Below, one piece after another: positions 35,901 to 45,731 of a stretch of DNA of 64,000 nucleotides; the stretch's first letter is position 1; each line of letters opens with the position of its first letter. Below the pieces are notes generated by a model. That model searched no databases and had not been told where the DNA came from. It saw only the letters and a program-made list of their open reading frames with translations. A program made the translations under genes and the position numbers. The stretch is from Dendrolimus kikuchii (taxonomy: Eukaryota > Arthropoda > Insecta > Lepidoptera > Lasiocampidae): contig CM034398.1 of assembly GCA_019925095.2 (NCBI GenBank), forward strand, positions 13,655,001 to 13,719,000, in the 5' to 3' direction.

Positions 35901-38900
35901 CTGGTTTCATAGTTACCTGTATGGACGCCGGCAGCGCATTCGAGTTGATGACGACTATTCGTCGTGGTGTGATCTCTCTGCCGGTGTTCCACAGGGCGGC
36001 GTACTATCTCCTTTACTATTCGCTGTTTTTATAAACTCAATTTCCAATGAACTCATTTCATCCTATCACCTCTATGCAGACGATCTGCAAATTTACATGC
36101 AGGCACCGGTTGCCACACTAAATCAAGCAGTCGCAGCAATAAACTCTGACTTTGAACGCATACTACAATGGAGTAAGTCGAATGGACTTCTTGTGAATCC
36201 TGAGAAAACTCAAGTAATCACCATCGGTAGCACACGGATGCTGTGTAAAATTGACTGGACCTGTATACCAAGTTTTCTTTTTAATGGGAAGCTTATCCCT
36301 ATCAGTGATAAGGTCAAAAACCTTGGAGTTATATTTGATAGTGAGTTGTCCTGTCCTGGAGACCCCATATAACGGAGTTGAGTCGGCGGTTGTTTCTCTC
36401 CTCCAGATCACACTGAAGGCTAAAATACTTCCTGCCCAGCGCCACCAAAATTTAGCTTGCAGAGTCGCTACTTTTACCCATACTTGATTATGCCAACGCC
36501 AGCTATCTAGATTTAACTCAAGAACAACTTAATAAACTTCAGCGCCTCCAAAACTTTTCTAGAAGGTTCATATTTGGATTACACAAGTATGACCGTTTCT
36601 GAATTTCGTAAAAAACTCAAGTGGTTGCCGATTCATTTTCGCCGGAATACTCACATTCTTTCATTGCTTTATAGTATTTTATTCATCCCTACTACTCCAC
36701 TGTACCTTAAAGAATGCTTTGAATTTATTTCTTGCTCTCACAACTTACGCCCTTCCAGTCAACATAGACTTATTACTCCTATTCATAATACAACGTTTTA
36801 CAATAATTCCTTCACGGTTAAGGCTGTCCAACTTTGGAACACATTGCCTGTTGCTGTCAGACAAGCTAAATCTCTAATAACATTTAAGAACATGGTCAAG
36901 AAATACTATCTGCAATATAATGATATGTAATTTTATATAATTAGTAGATATTATATTGTATATAGTTACATATTTATTATGTTTAAATAGTTGCGTTTTA
37001 TCACCATATCTTGTATATGTATATAACTTATGTGTATATATAGTATAGTTATATATTTATTATTAAAATGTAAGTAATCGTACAATAATTATATGAATAC
37101 CACCATCGCCACTCCTAATCAGCAATATTCTTGCCACGGGTTGTCTGGAATAGATAGCTTTTTAGCGATAAGACCGCCCTTTGTACACAATTAGTATAAT
37201 ACTAGTTCGTAAGTTTTCTGTAATAGTGTACAATAAAGTGTTATCTATCTAAAAATTAGCTTATTCCGTCACGGTTTCTACTAAAATGATAGCTTAGTCT
37301 TTTTTTAATTTTACGATACTTTGTGTCCCAAAAAATCCAGCAAGAATTTCAAACCAAGCATGGACGAAGTCGCAGGCATATTGAAGTATTAGATAATTAT
37401 ATGAAATACAATATTATATTTTTAAAATTGATAATATGAAAACTTAAAAATAGGTTTTATTTAAATTTAGAATTCTATATATATTTCTGCCTCTGATAGA
37501 AAAGCAATAAATATAACAAATCTAGGGCCACTCTTAGAAACAACTATACAAAATATTCATGGTCATGTGAACTAAAACTGTTTCATGTTATAGTTATTCA
37601 AGTAGCTATTAGAGTATTCATTTAAATTTTATTGTAAGCACGAAGTACATGAATAATTCAAAAGTAATTAAAATAATTAAAATTTATCTTCCAAACATAA
37701 TGTGATAATCATATAATATGCATATATTATTCTCAAGACCCTAAATTAATAAAAAAATACTAGCCTTGATTACTAAATTACATTGTATGTGAACCTATTT
37801 TAATACTATGCTGATGCTGTGTGCTTGATATAAAACTTTAATTAATAATATAGAGTGAGATCCCAGTCACCCCGACATATGTGATTTTAGGAAAGATGAA
37901 ATTTTTAGGATCGGTAGTTTTAACATAAACTTAGAAAGCAATGGATACTCGCTAAGCTGAAAGTGGGGTCGTTTTACAGGTCGCAAGTATCAAAGGTGGA
38001 AAAAAACCATGCTAACTTACGTCAAAAAAAAGTTTTTTTAAAAGGCTAGCTTTTACGTATGTCATATATGATATTGTTATAAACAAAGACATACAGTTGC
38101 CAGACACTTCCTGTGGGCCATAACTTTTGACAGACACTATAAAAAAATGTGGGAACTTACGTCATTTTAGGAAGGCTGAATTTTATATATATTATCAAGT
38201 ATAATATTTTAAAATATTTTCCAATGATCCAGACATATCTGACGGGCCAAACATCCTCCCACACTCGATAAAAGAGATCCGCTGTGTGGAGAAGCGCGAG
38301 AGCATTAGAGCATTATTCAAGCGTATAAGTACAAGTGAGATGCACTCTGACACGCGAATATATAAAATTTAAATATAAATAATATTGAATTGACTTGGAA
38401 TAATGCTCCCGCGCTTCCTCTCTCAGCGGATCTATTAACGAGTCTGGGAGGATGTTTGGCTCGTCAGGTTTATCTGGCTCATTGGAAAATATTTTAAAAT
38501 AGTATACTTGATAATATCCATACATACTTGCATGCATATTATCACGCCTTTTTCCCATGGGGGTAGGCAAAGACTATAGATCTCCACTTGCGACGATCCT
38601 GACAAACAACTTTCACTTCATCTACTTTCATTAACCTCTTCATACATGCACGTTTATTTGATATGCTTTTTATCTGACCTCGTTTTAACACTTCTGTTAT
38701 TTGATCATGGTGTGTACGTCGTGGTCTACCGATACCAACTCTACCAATCACAATATTGTCATACACTTGTTTTGTGATTCTATTTTCATCCTCTCTGCAT
38801 GCCCAAACCACCTTAACATTCCTTTTTCAACTCTTGTTATTACATTTTCTTTCAATCCACAACATTCCCTCTAGTTCGACCAAGAACAAGCCTCTTGCCA

Positions 38901-40464
38901 AAAAAGAAAAAGTGAAGTGAAGTGAACATTCCCTGATTACACTATTCCGTATCATATCATTCATGTTTACCTCACATACACTTCTCAAAGCTCTCATTTC
39001 AACTGCATTTATTCTACTTTCATGCTTCTTCTGCCACACTCAACTTTTACTACCGTACATTAGTGTTGGCACCAACACCCCTTGATGGAGAGCCAAACAT
39101 GCCTTTACACACACTTTTTAGCTTTTTATAAAAGTGTTTAGCGCTCCATTCACCTTATTACCTGCGATTACTCTTCTTTCAATGTCATTTTCATGTTTTC
39201 CGTCCCTAGTAAATATGCACCCTAGATAAACAAATTCTTTGACTTGCTCTAACTTGATATAATATATATAAAATTAAGCCTTCCTAAAATGACGTAAGCT
39301 CCCGTTTTTTTTAAGTGTCTGTCAAAAGTTATGGCCCACAGCAAGTGTCTGGCAACTGTATATCTTTGTTTATAATGATATCATATATGACATAAATATG
39401 TAAAAACTAGTCTTGCTACTTTGACGTAAGTTAGCATGGTTTTTTTCTACCTTTGATACCTGCCATCTGTAAAACCACCCTGCTTTCAGTTTAGCGAGTA
39501 TGCATTGCTTTCTAAAACTACCGATCCTAAAAATTTCATCTTTCCTAAAATCATGTAAGTCTGGGGTGACTGGGATCTTGGACTAATACAGTGCATTCAA
39601 TTTTACGCCCTCTATAGATTAGAAATACTTGATTTTGTATGGGACAGTGTCAGTTACACAGTTAATTGTTCGTAACTAAGAAGGTAAGTAACATTTAATG
39701 TGGACTGTATAAACTGCTCTCTCTTTTCTGTCACCTTATCTCAATTATTTGGGGTCAGAACAATATGTCTTTATAAAAACTTATAAAAAAATTCTTTCAT
39801 CATGCATTCTTTCCACATGCCCGAACCACCGGAGCATTCCTTTCCTTACCTTCACCCCAACACTCTATAGAATTCATAATTATCTTATTACTAGAGTTTA
39901 CCCCGCGGCTGCGCCGCGGGTCAACCTCTAGTGCGTATCTCTTGTTTAAAAAGAAAGTGGTACAGGTTACATTGTATTAAATTTGTATGTATTTGCCCCT
40001 GAAAGATTCACTTCATTTTATATCGCAAACTATACCACACCCGTCTATATGTAAACTACATAAATGACAAAACTTGACAAAAATGACAAAATAGATAACA
40101 TGGTCCAAGTGGACCCAGTGGACCCAGTGGACCCAGTGAACGAAATGGACAAATCACAAAACCTGTCCTAGTTTCCGGGATAAACTTTACATAAATCTAT
40201 CCCAAAATGTATCCCATTATCCGGGATAAAAAGTATCCCTTGGGCACTCTCGGTATTCAAATTATATATGTACCGGGTTTCAGCCAAATCGGTCCAATAG
40301 TCTTTCCATAAAAGGATAACAAACAAAAAGACAAATATACTTTTATCCCGGAAACTATCCCATTTTCCGGGATAAAAAGTATCCTATGTTCATTCTCGGC
40401 ATCGAAAATATATATATACTGAGTTTCAACCAAATCGGTCCAGTAGTTTTAACGTGAAAACGGA

Positions 40465-40517
<53 letters not shown>

Positions 40518-41388
40518 GTTACTTTCGCATTTATAATATTAATAGGGATATACATGACCAAAAATACTGATAAATAAAGCATATTGATAATTTATTTTAA
40601 GTTTTTTATAATTTCTATAAAATTGAAAACAAAACTTTTACATCATAACTTCTCTCTGACAGATTCAGATTTATTAAAATCTAAATTGGTAACTATGAGA
40701 AGGTATTTTTTAGAGAAATGAAGACACCAGAAGAATAACAATTATAAATAACAGAAAATTAATAGACACAAACATCGAGTTAAAATCCACACACACTATA
40801 TTAACTGTATGTGTTTTATTCTAGGACTCATATATGAACCAATTTCCATGAAATTTGGTATATATATATTTAGTACTGAGACTAGGAGTGAATAAAGAAT
40901 AGTGATTACCTTGAGATTAATGATAGTTCATGTGAGGTATTGAACTTAGTTCATACAGATGAAACAGTGTGGTACTTATTAACTCAAATAAAGAGGAAAA
41001 CATAATACATTCACTAATCTGAACATCATTTTTTATTTGCAGCTTCACTCACCCTTATAATAGCTCTCTGATGTAAGAGCATCTGTATGACACTTTTTCT
41101 CCGTAAATATAACATACTCTTCACTGCCACCATCATACCAGAACATATAAAAATGGGTCCAACAAGCCACATGTGTCCTAAATTACTGAGGATGTAACCA
41201 TCGGCGTCTCCCAAGGCCAGCACAGTTATCACTGTGCCCACGGAAAACAGCACCATGGATAGGACGAAATAAGAATAGCTCGTGCAGTCACATCTGCCAA
41301 ATCTTTGATCTTCATCATAGTCGTAGTCGCGGTGCCGCAATCGATGCAAACGTTGTCTAATAAATGGACTGTCGAATACGGTAGCCAT
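32981..41388 (-). CDS. Two-pass membrane protein with two PPxY motifs (199 aa, two exons)
   Basis: Exon 1 is 41388-41053 (112 codons, ending at a GTGAGT donor); exon 2 is 33244-32981 (after a TTTCTTTTTAG acceptor, stop TGA). Both borders are phase 0, so direct joining gives 199 aa. Residues 11-30 are basic/acidic (RQRLHRLRHRDYDYDEDQ). Membrane segments are about 38-60 (YFVLSMVLFSVGTVITVL) and 73-95 (MWLVGPIFICSGMMVAV). The C-terminal tail is hydrophilic with PPSY (137-140) and PPTY (161-164), ligands for WW domains of NEDD4-type ubiquitin ligases, so an adaptor or trafficking role is possible (inference). I do not recognise the family. An additional middle exon in the 7.8 kb intron cannot be excluded. 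That intron holds a Jockey/CR1-type LINE, two Helitrons and foldback elements. Confidence 0.75.
33545..34117. mobile_element. Foldback element with internal 24-25 bp subrepeats, copy 2
   Basis: The left arm from about 33713 and the right arm ending at about 34117 are inverse copies around a centre near 33880 (AAGTTTTACGGGCAG versus CTCCCTGTAAAACTT). The right arm contains about six tandem units of the type CCACTTGTCCGTTGCCATTC plus GTTTTT; the left arm holds about three in inverse orientation. No protein is encoded. Confidence 0.7.
34206..34892 (+). mobile_element. Helitron-like non-autonomous element
   Basis: It starts TCTCTATTAATATTATAAAT after A and ends with the hairpin CCCGCGATACAGCCGCGGG, then TTAAATT and CTAG before a host T. 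Body blocks GGACCGATTTGGCTG and GGGATAGTTTCCGGGATAAA are shared with the other Helitron copies. Bases 34557-34700 hold a decayed array of the 9-bp unit (T)CCACTGGG that is hugely expanded in the copy at 49752. Confidence 0.75.
34920..37400. repeat. Interspersed repeat split by a Jockey/CR1-type LINE
   Basis: 34920-35219 and 37251-37400 are two halves of one repeat, with TTTTCCCAGGAGCGGTTTTA on the left and GCTTATTCCGTCACGG through GGACGAAGTCGCAGGCATAT on the right. Related copies lie at 48530-48935 and 52190-52442. The class is unknown. The LINE between the halves is described separately. Confidence 0.55.
35220..37250 (+). mobile_element. Jockey/CR1-type non-LTR retrotransposon, 5' truncated
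   Basis: The frame 35317-36372 (351 codons) covers most of the RT: SDSISRNMILPILDV, VTPLPKKPNP, NPYQSGFHPGHSTTTALIKI, LSLLDFRSAFNNVDF (motif A), AGVPQGGVLSPLLFAVF and YHLYADDLQIYMQ (YADD box). It breaks near 36360 (frameshift), and the C-terminal block continues in other frames to 36930 (FKNMVKKYYLQYND). The 3' UTR has AGCGATAAGACCGCCC and a TCTATCT end. An 8-bp duplication AAAAATTA at 35212-35219 and 37251-37258 marks the insertion. Confidence 0.8.
37858..39581. mobile_element. Long inverted-repeat (foldback) element split by an RTE fragment
   Basis: The left arm is 37858-38310. The right arm is in two pieces, 38403-38518 and 39251-39581, both inverse to the left arm: AGATCCCAGTCACCCC at 37859 pairs with GGGGTGACTGGGATCT near 39560, and GAGCCAAACATCCTCC-type sequence pairs across the centre. 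The two right-arm pieces meet exactly at the sequence matching left-arm ATTATCAAGT. Without the insertion the element would be about 1 kb, nearly all palindrome. Confidence 0.75.
38519..39250 (-). pseudogene. RTE-type LINE C-terminal fragment
   Basis: Right to left: KEFVYLGCIFTRDGKHENDI (about 39245-39180), VCVKACLALHQGVLVPTLMY, VEMRALRSVCEVNMNDMIRN (38990), then IGRVGIGRPRRTHHDQI and RRKWRSIVFAYPHGKKA with a stop near 38545. A small insertion (38872-38928) and stops break the frame. It interrupts the right arm of the foldback element, with ACTTGATA at both junctions as candidate TSD. Confidence 0.7.
39891..40548 (-). mobile_element. Helitron-like non-autonomous element
   Basis: On the minus strand it starts TCCCTATTAATATTATAAAT and ends with the hairpin CCGCGGCGCAGCCGCGG, then GGTAAACT and CTAG before T. 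A pure (GTCT)n microsatellite lies near the 5' end (40468-40516 on the plus strand as ACAG). Only about three copies of the 9-bp CCCACTGGT unit are present (40108-40140). Confidence 0.75.
40549..41052. other. AT-rich intron DNA next to exon 1 of the PPxY gene
   Basis: No gene or classified repeat recognised. Confidence 0.4.
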
Positions 41389-41822
41389 TTTTCTATAATA
41401 TTTAAGCGAAATTAAGATATTAGTACACACTAAAAATACATTGCTCCGGATTCACAAGAACTATAAAGATCGAAATCTAGAGATTTACTATGTTATCAAG
41501 TTAGTGTGTAGTAAGTGCGTTTGAACATAAAAATGAGATTCAAATGCAAACACAAGAAAAACAATTTTGTCTGTTTGAATTGAAGTTTGACTCACAGATT
41601 ACTTATGGTATGACTTATGGTTTGACTGTTTGATGATTTTTTTTTAATTTAAAGCTTGGCAACTAAGTTTTTAAGACAGGCGCCGTTGTATTGTAGCAAA
41701 TTGTAGGCTACAATCGACGTCATTCAACGGAGTTCTTGTGAAAACTCGAAAGGCCGGATTTGGTTATAGAGTTGACATTTCTCGCAAAAACACATAATTA
41801 TTACTCAAAAACTGTCAATATT

Positions 41823-42143
41823 CTTTTTCTTTTTTTTTATTGCAGGAGATCAGCAGACAGGCAGACGGCCCACTTGATGGAAAGCGGTTACCATCGCCTA
41901 TGGACATTTGCAACGCCAAAGTTGCTACAAATGCGCTGCTACTCTCTTGAGGGAAACTGGAACCTGGTCACTAATGCCGGAACACAACTCAAGGTTGTTA
42001 TGGCGACATACTCTAGACCAGGGGTGGTAGCCATCCAGTCGGGCAAGTGCCCTACCACCTGACGGTGGGTTGTTAAGTCGCCTCTTACGACAGGCCGCCC
42101 GGCCGCAGGAAATTGTATTCTTTCTCCGTTCCTGCACGGTTAA
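41823..42143 (-). mobile_element. Retroposon repeat with poly(A), copy 1
   Basis: The T run on the plus strand followed by GCAGGAGATCAGCAGACAGG, ACGGCCCACTTGATGGAAAG and GCGACATACTCTAGACCAGG is over 90% alike to 59150-59462 by eye. On the minus strand it ends GCCGTCTGCCTGTCTGCTG and poly(A), a tail also seen at the 3' end of the CR1-like element at 7043-9830, so it may be a derivative of such LINEs. Confidence 0.65.
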
Positions 42144-42559
42144 AAATTCTACAACTATTGTTCATTTTAAAGTAATTTTACACATTTTTAGAAAATAAAA
42201 CTGCACAGCACAACATCTCCTTTCAGTTCCTGCCAAAATCTCGACAGTAAATAGTGATTAGATTCACAAACTAATAAAGCATGGACCTCTATAATATTCA
42301 TACTTCAATGTACTAAGGCTATGTTCCACTAGAGACTCACAACGACCGCGATTTTTCCCGTTCCAATTGCTTGGTAGCGTTACAGTTGTAAACCCAAGTG
42401 GAACGGTTATTTGACCCACCTCTTGACATGGGTCGTCGTGTGATCGAAAATGATGACGCCGTTACTGATGTTTTCGCTACGACCACAACGACCACGGTCG
42501 CCTTGTGGAACGGCTAAATGAGCATTTTAGAGTTGTGAGCTAGTTGTGGAACGAACTTT

Positions 42560-43060
42560 ATGGCTACTACCAAAAAGTTTACACACAAACTACCGTAGAC
42601 AGAGAAACCTACTGTCTACGGGTGGACCCGTCGCATCCCCACGATGCGCGGACCTCTGCGATGGAATCATGGGCGGAGGAGATTTTCCGCATACCTGTGG
42701 CTCCGAAGGCCAGTCTTACGACGGTGTCCGAGGGGCGCGTGCGCAGCTCTCTCTCTCTCTCTCTCTCCCTTACTCTCTCAGCGGCTTCCTTGCGGGACAT
42801 TACTGCCTCGAGAGAGGAAGAAACCGCTGACCAGTGATCGTCATTGTGAAGCAGGGCCTCAACCAGTCCCCTCAGCGAAACGATCGGCCCTACTATGTTC
42901 TCGAGCTCGAACTTCTGTGGTTTCCATGTAGCCATTTTATAATAAAAATTATAAAATATAGCGCATACGATCAGCGTGTGAAGCACAGTGTGTAGCGCGA
43001 CACTGAGGGGAAAGCAGACACCCATCTGATGCAGATATTTATCGAAGCCCCGTGCCCAGT
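42560..43060 (-). pseudogene. R1-like LINE ORF2 C-terminus
   Basis: A minus-strand frame reads VALHTVLHTLIVC (decayed zinc knuckle), then KFELENIVGPIVSLRGLVEA and SSSLEAVMSRKEAAERVRER, closely parallel to the C-termini at 27250-27400 and 28010-28110. A (GA)n run encodes the ERER repeat. It is a short fragment in the spacer of the large inverted-repeat element. Confidence 0.65.
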
Positions 43061-43227
43061 GGAACGTAGTCCTAATAGACACTAATAGTCTGTGACATAT
43101 ATATTGTCTATGGTCTGTGAGTGTGTTTTTACGTGTTGAGTTTATGGCGGGAACTGAAAGGAGATGTTGTGCTGTGCAGTTTTATTTTCTAAAAATGTGT
43201 AAAATTACTCTAAAATGAACAATAGTT

Positions 43228-45285
43228 AATATTTTCTTAAGTTTTCGCGACTTGTATACATAATAAAACTACGTTTTAACGGTTTTAAGCGCGGTAATTT
43301 TATTTGATTTTGGTTTTTCCGACGTTTCGGCCACTTTTCAGTGGCCGTGATCACGGAAGACAAAGATGTCAAGTGTCAACGAGTATTGTTAAAGTTTTAT
43401 TTAGCCTACCGCCAACTTATTAATTTTAATTATTTAATTTTTAATTTTGTTTATGGTTATTATTTAATCTATGGGAGCCTAAACTAATTTACTACCGCTT
43501 CGCAACATGTTATGGCTTGAAGAGAAGAAGCGGCGCAAGAAACTCTTCAGCAAACATGCCTAGCTCTAATAATTTTATATAATATTAAAATGGGTGGAAG
43601 GAAAAATAAAAGTAATTATCAGTCAAGTTGGTTTGTGTTCCGTTGTACGCAGAAAGAGCTCACAGTGTCTTGAGGTCTGGCAGCTGGTTTTTGCTGGGTT
43701 TGGGTCTTAATAGTTTTGATAATTGGATCCCAAACAGGTGGTACTTGCCAACCATCTTCTCTATTGAAATTTGGGTGTTTTTTGATTTCAATAGCCTCAC
43801 GCATCATTCTAGGTATGAAACGATTCTCTTTCGCGAGGATTTGTGGGTTATCGAATCTGATGTAGTGGTTGGGTTTATCCAGCGTGTGTTCACTGATCGC
43901 AGACTTCGTAGACCTTGTGTGTTTCATGTCAGCAATGTGTTCTTTTACTCGTGTTTTTATGCTCCTCTTTGTTTGCCCAATGTATGACAATCCACACTCA
44001 CAATCAAGCTTGTACACCCCTGCATCCTGGAGTGGGATATTGCATTTCACAGGTCTCAGAAATTGGGTAATCTTTTTCTGCGGCTTGAAATATGTTTTGA
44101 TTGAAGCTCGCCTGAGGATGTGACCAATTCTGTCTGTGACCCCCTTGATGTAGGGTAGGGTAGCAGGGCACCGCTCAACTGAAGGTGGTTTGGGGCCTTT
44201 GTGACGTTGGTGTGGAGTCTTCAGCTGATTGCGTTGTAGAACTCGCTTGACATGCTGAAGCTCTCCAGCTATGTGGTTCTCGTCACAAATTTTCCGTGCT
44301 CTCTGAAACAAAGATTTGCCCACGGTAGCTAACTGACTAGGATGGTGGTGAGACGAACCATTAAGGTATTTATCTGTATGGGTAGGTTTCCTATACACCG
44401 TATGACCAAGAGTATTGTCAGGGTTCCTTAGGATGAGCACATCCAGAAAAGCTAATTTATTATTTGCCTCTAGTTCCATAGTAAATTTAATATTACTGCT
44501 AATGGAATTGAGATGATCTAGAAATGCAGAGACTTTATCGTTTGGGAGGACGGCAAAAGTATCGTCTACGTACCTTTTATACATCTTCGGCTTAGCCGGA
44601 GCGGTATCCAGTGCCTTCTGCTCGAAGTCTTCCATAAAAATGTCAGCTACGACAGGAGACACCGGTGAGCCCATGGCTACACCGTTGATTTGGTCGTAGA
44701 AGCCGTAATCCCACACGAAATAGCCAGATGTGAGGCAATGTTTAAGTAGATCTGCATATTCCTCATTCATGTTATTATCTATTAGCTTCCTTTTGACAAT
44801 CTCAATGCAGTCTTCCACTAGTAAACTGGTAAATAAGGACTGGACATCAAAACTGACTAGTACTTCATCCTCAGCCAATGTCAAATTTTCAATTGCGCTG
44901 ATGAAGTCGAAGGAATCCTTGACATGGTAGGGTGTGTTGCCGCGGAGATTGTTGAGTGTCTTCGCGAGATGTTGTGCCAGTCTGTATGTTGGTGAGTCAA
45001 GCTGGCTAACTATAGGGCGCAAGGGGATGTTGTTTTTGTGAAGTTTAGGTAACCCATACAGTTTACGCGCTTTGGCGCAAGATGGTGTGAGTGCGGATAC
45101 GTCTAAGCTTAATTTTTCGGAGTGTTTTTTCATAACCGCGATTGTTTGTTTGGTTACTTTATCCGTGGGGTCAGTTTTGACCTTTTTATAAGTGCTTTCG
45201 TCCGATAAAAGATCTTGTATTTTACTATTGTACCAAAATCAAATAAAATTACCGCGCTTAAAACCGTTAAAACGTAGTTTTATTA
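43228..45285 (-). mobile_element. Penelope-like retroelement, 5' truncated, RT + GIY-YIG
   Basis: One frame runs about 530 codons without a stop from about 45230 to 43619 (504 codons from the first Met at 45133). Motifs: KARKLYGLPKLHK, VSFDVQSLFT (residues 92-101), GVAMGSPVSPVVAD (151-164), MYKRYVDDTFAV (YVDD 188-191), and a GIY-YIG endonuclease (GVYKLDCECGLSYIGQTKRS, 372-391). Penelope elements usually have about 800 residues, so the N-terminus is lost. A perfect 54-bp inverted repeat (43261-43314 and 45232-45285) brackets it, as in Penelope pLTR arrangements. TGAACAATAGTT at about 43216-43227 and 45286-45297 is the target duplication. Confidence 0.85.
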
Positions 45286-45412
45286 TGAACAATAGTTGTA
45301 GGATATTGATAGTTTTTGAGTAGTAATTATGTGTTTTGTGAGAAATGTGAACTGTATAGACAAATGTGGCCTTTTGAGTTGTCACAAGAACTCCGTTAAA
45401 TGGCACTAGCTG

Positions 45413-45731
45413 ATTACCTACAGTTCAGCTGTGCTACACATAGGCTTAAGTAAATGAAGAAACTATATTGTAAACTAAGATCTGGCTTAAAGGCCTAACT
45501 GCCAAGCCATAAACTTAAAAAAAAATAATTATTATGTGTTTTTTTTTTAATTCAGGCAGAATGAAGATATGATAATTGACTTATTGACATTTGACAATCA
45601 ATTAATCGAGAAATACAAATTACAATAGGATGGCGAGAGAATAAATATATTTTTATTTATTTGATATACATTTTGCTATATATTTGAACGACGTTTTCTT
45701 ATTTCCATTTCGTTGTTGAATATGTGCAGCT
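45413..45731. other. Upstream region of PGAP1
   Basis: AT-rich sequence before the first PGAP1 ATG, with no TATA-type or other motif I can defend. The core promoter of PGAP1 and perhaps of the divergent PPxY gene may lie here or beyond the foldback element. Confidence 0.3.

Larger units (their letters stand above)
41715..45412. mobile_element. Large inverted-repeat element with nested insertions in both arms
   Basis: Left arm: 41715-41822 plus 42147-42240. Right arm: 43140-43230 plus 45286-45412. Matches include AACGGAGTTCTTGTGA (41720) with TCACAAGAACTCCGTTAA (45390), CAAAAACACATAATTATTAC with GTAGTAATTATGTGTTTTGT, and ACATTTTTAGAAAATAAAAC with GTTTTATTTTCTAAAAATGT. The left arm is interrupted by a retroposon repeat (41823-42143) and the right arm by a Penelope-like element (43228-45285). 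The central spacer (42240-43140) holds an R1-like C-terminal fragment. Confidence 0.75.

Noticed and set aside
40456..40516. (ACAG)n run as an independent satellite
   Set aside because: It is part of the Helitron 5' region and is repeated at the same place in the copy ending at 50837.
42546..42931. Plus-strand frames rich in Leu/Ser
   Set aside because: They are the reverse reading of a (GA)n-containing R1-like C-terminus on the minus strand.
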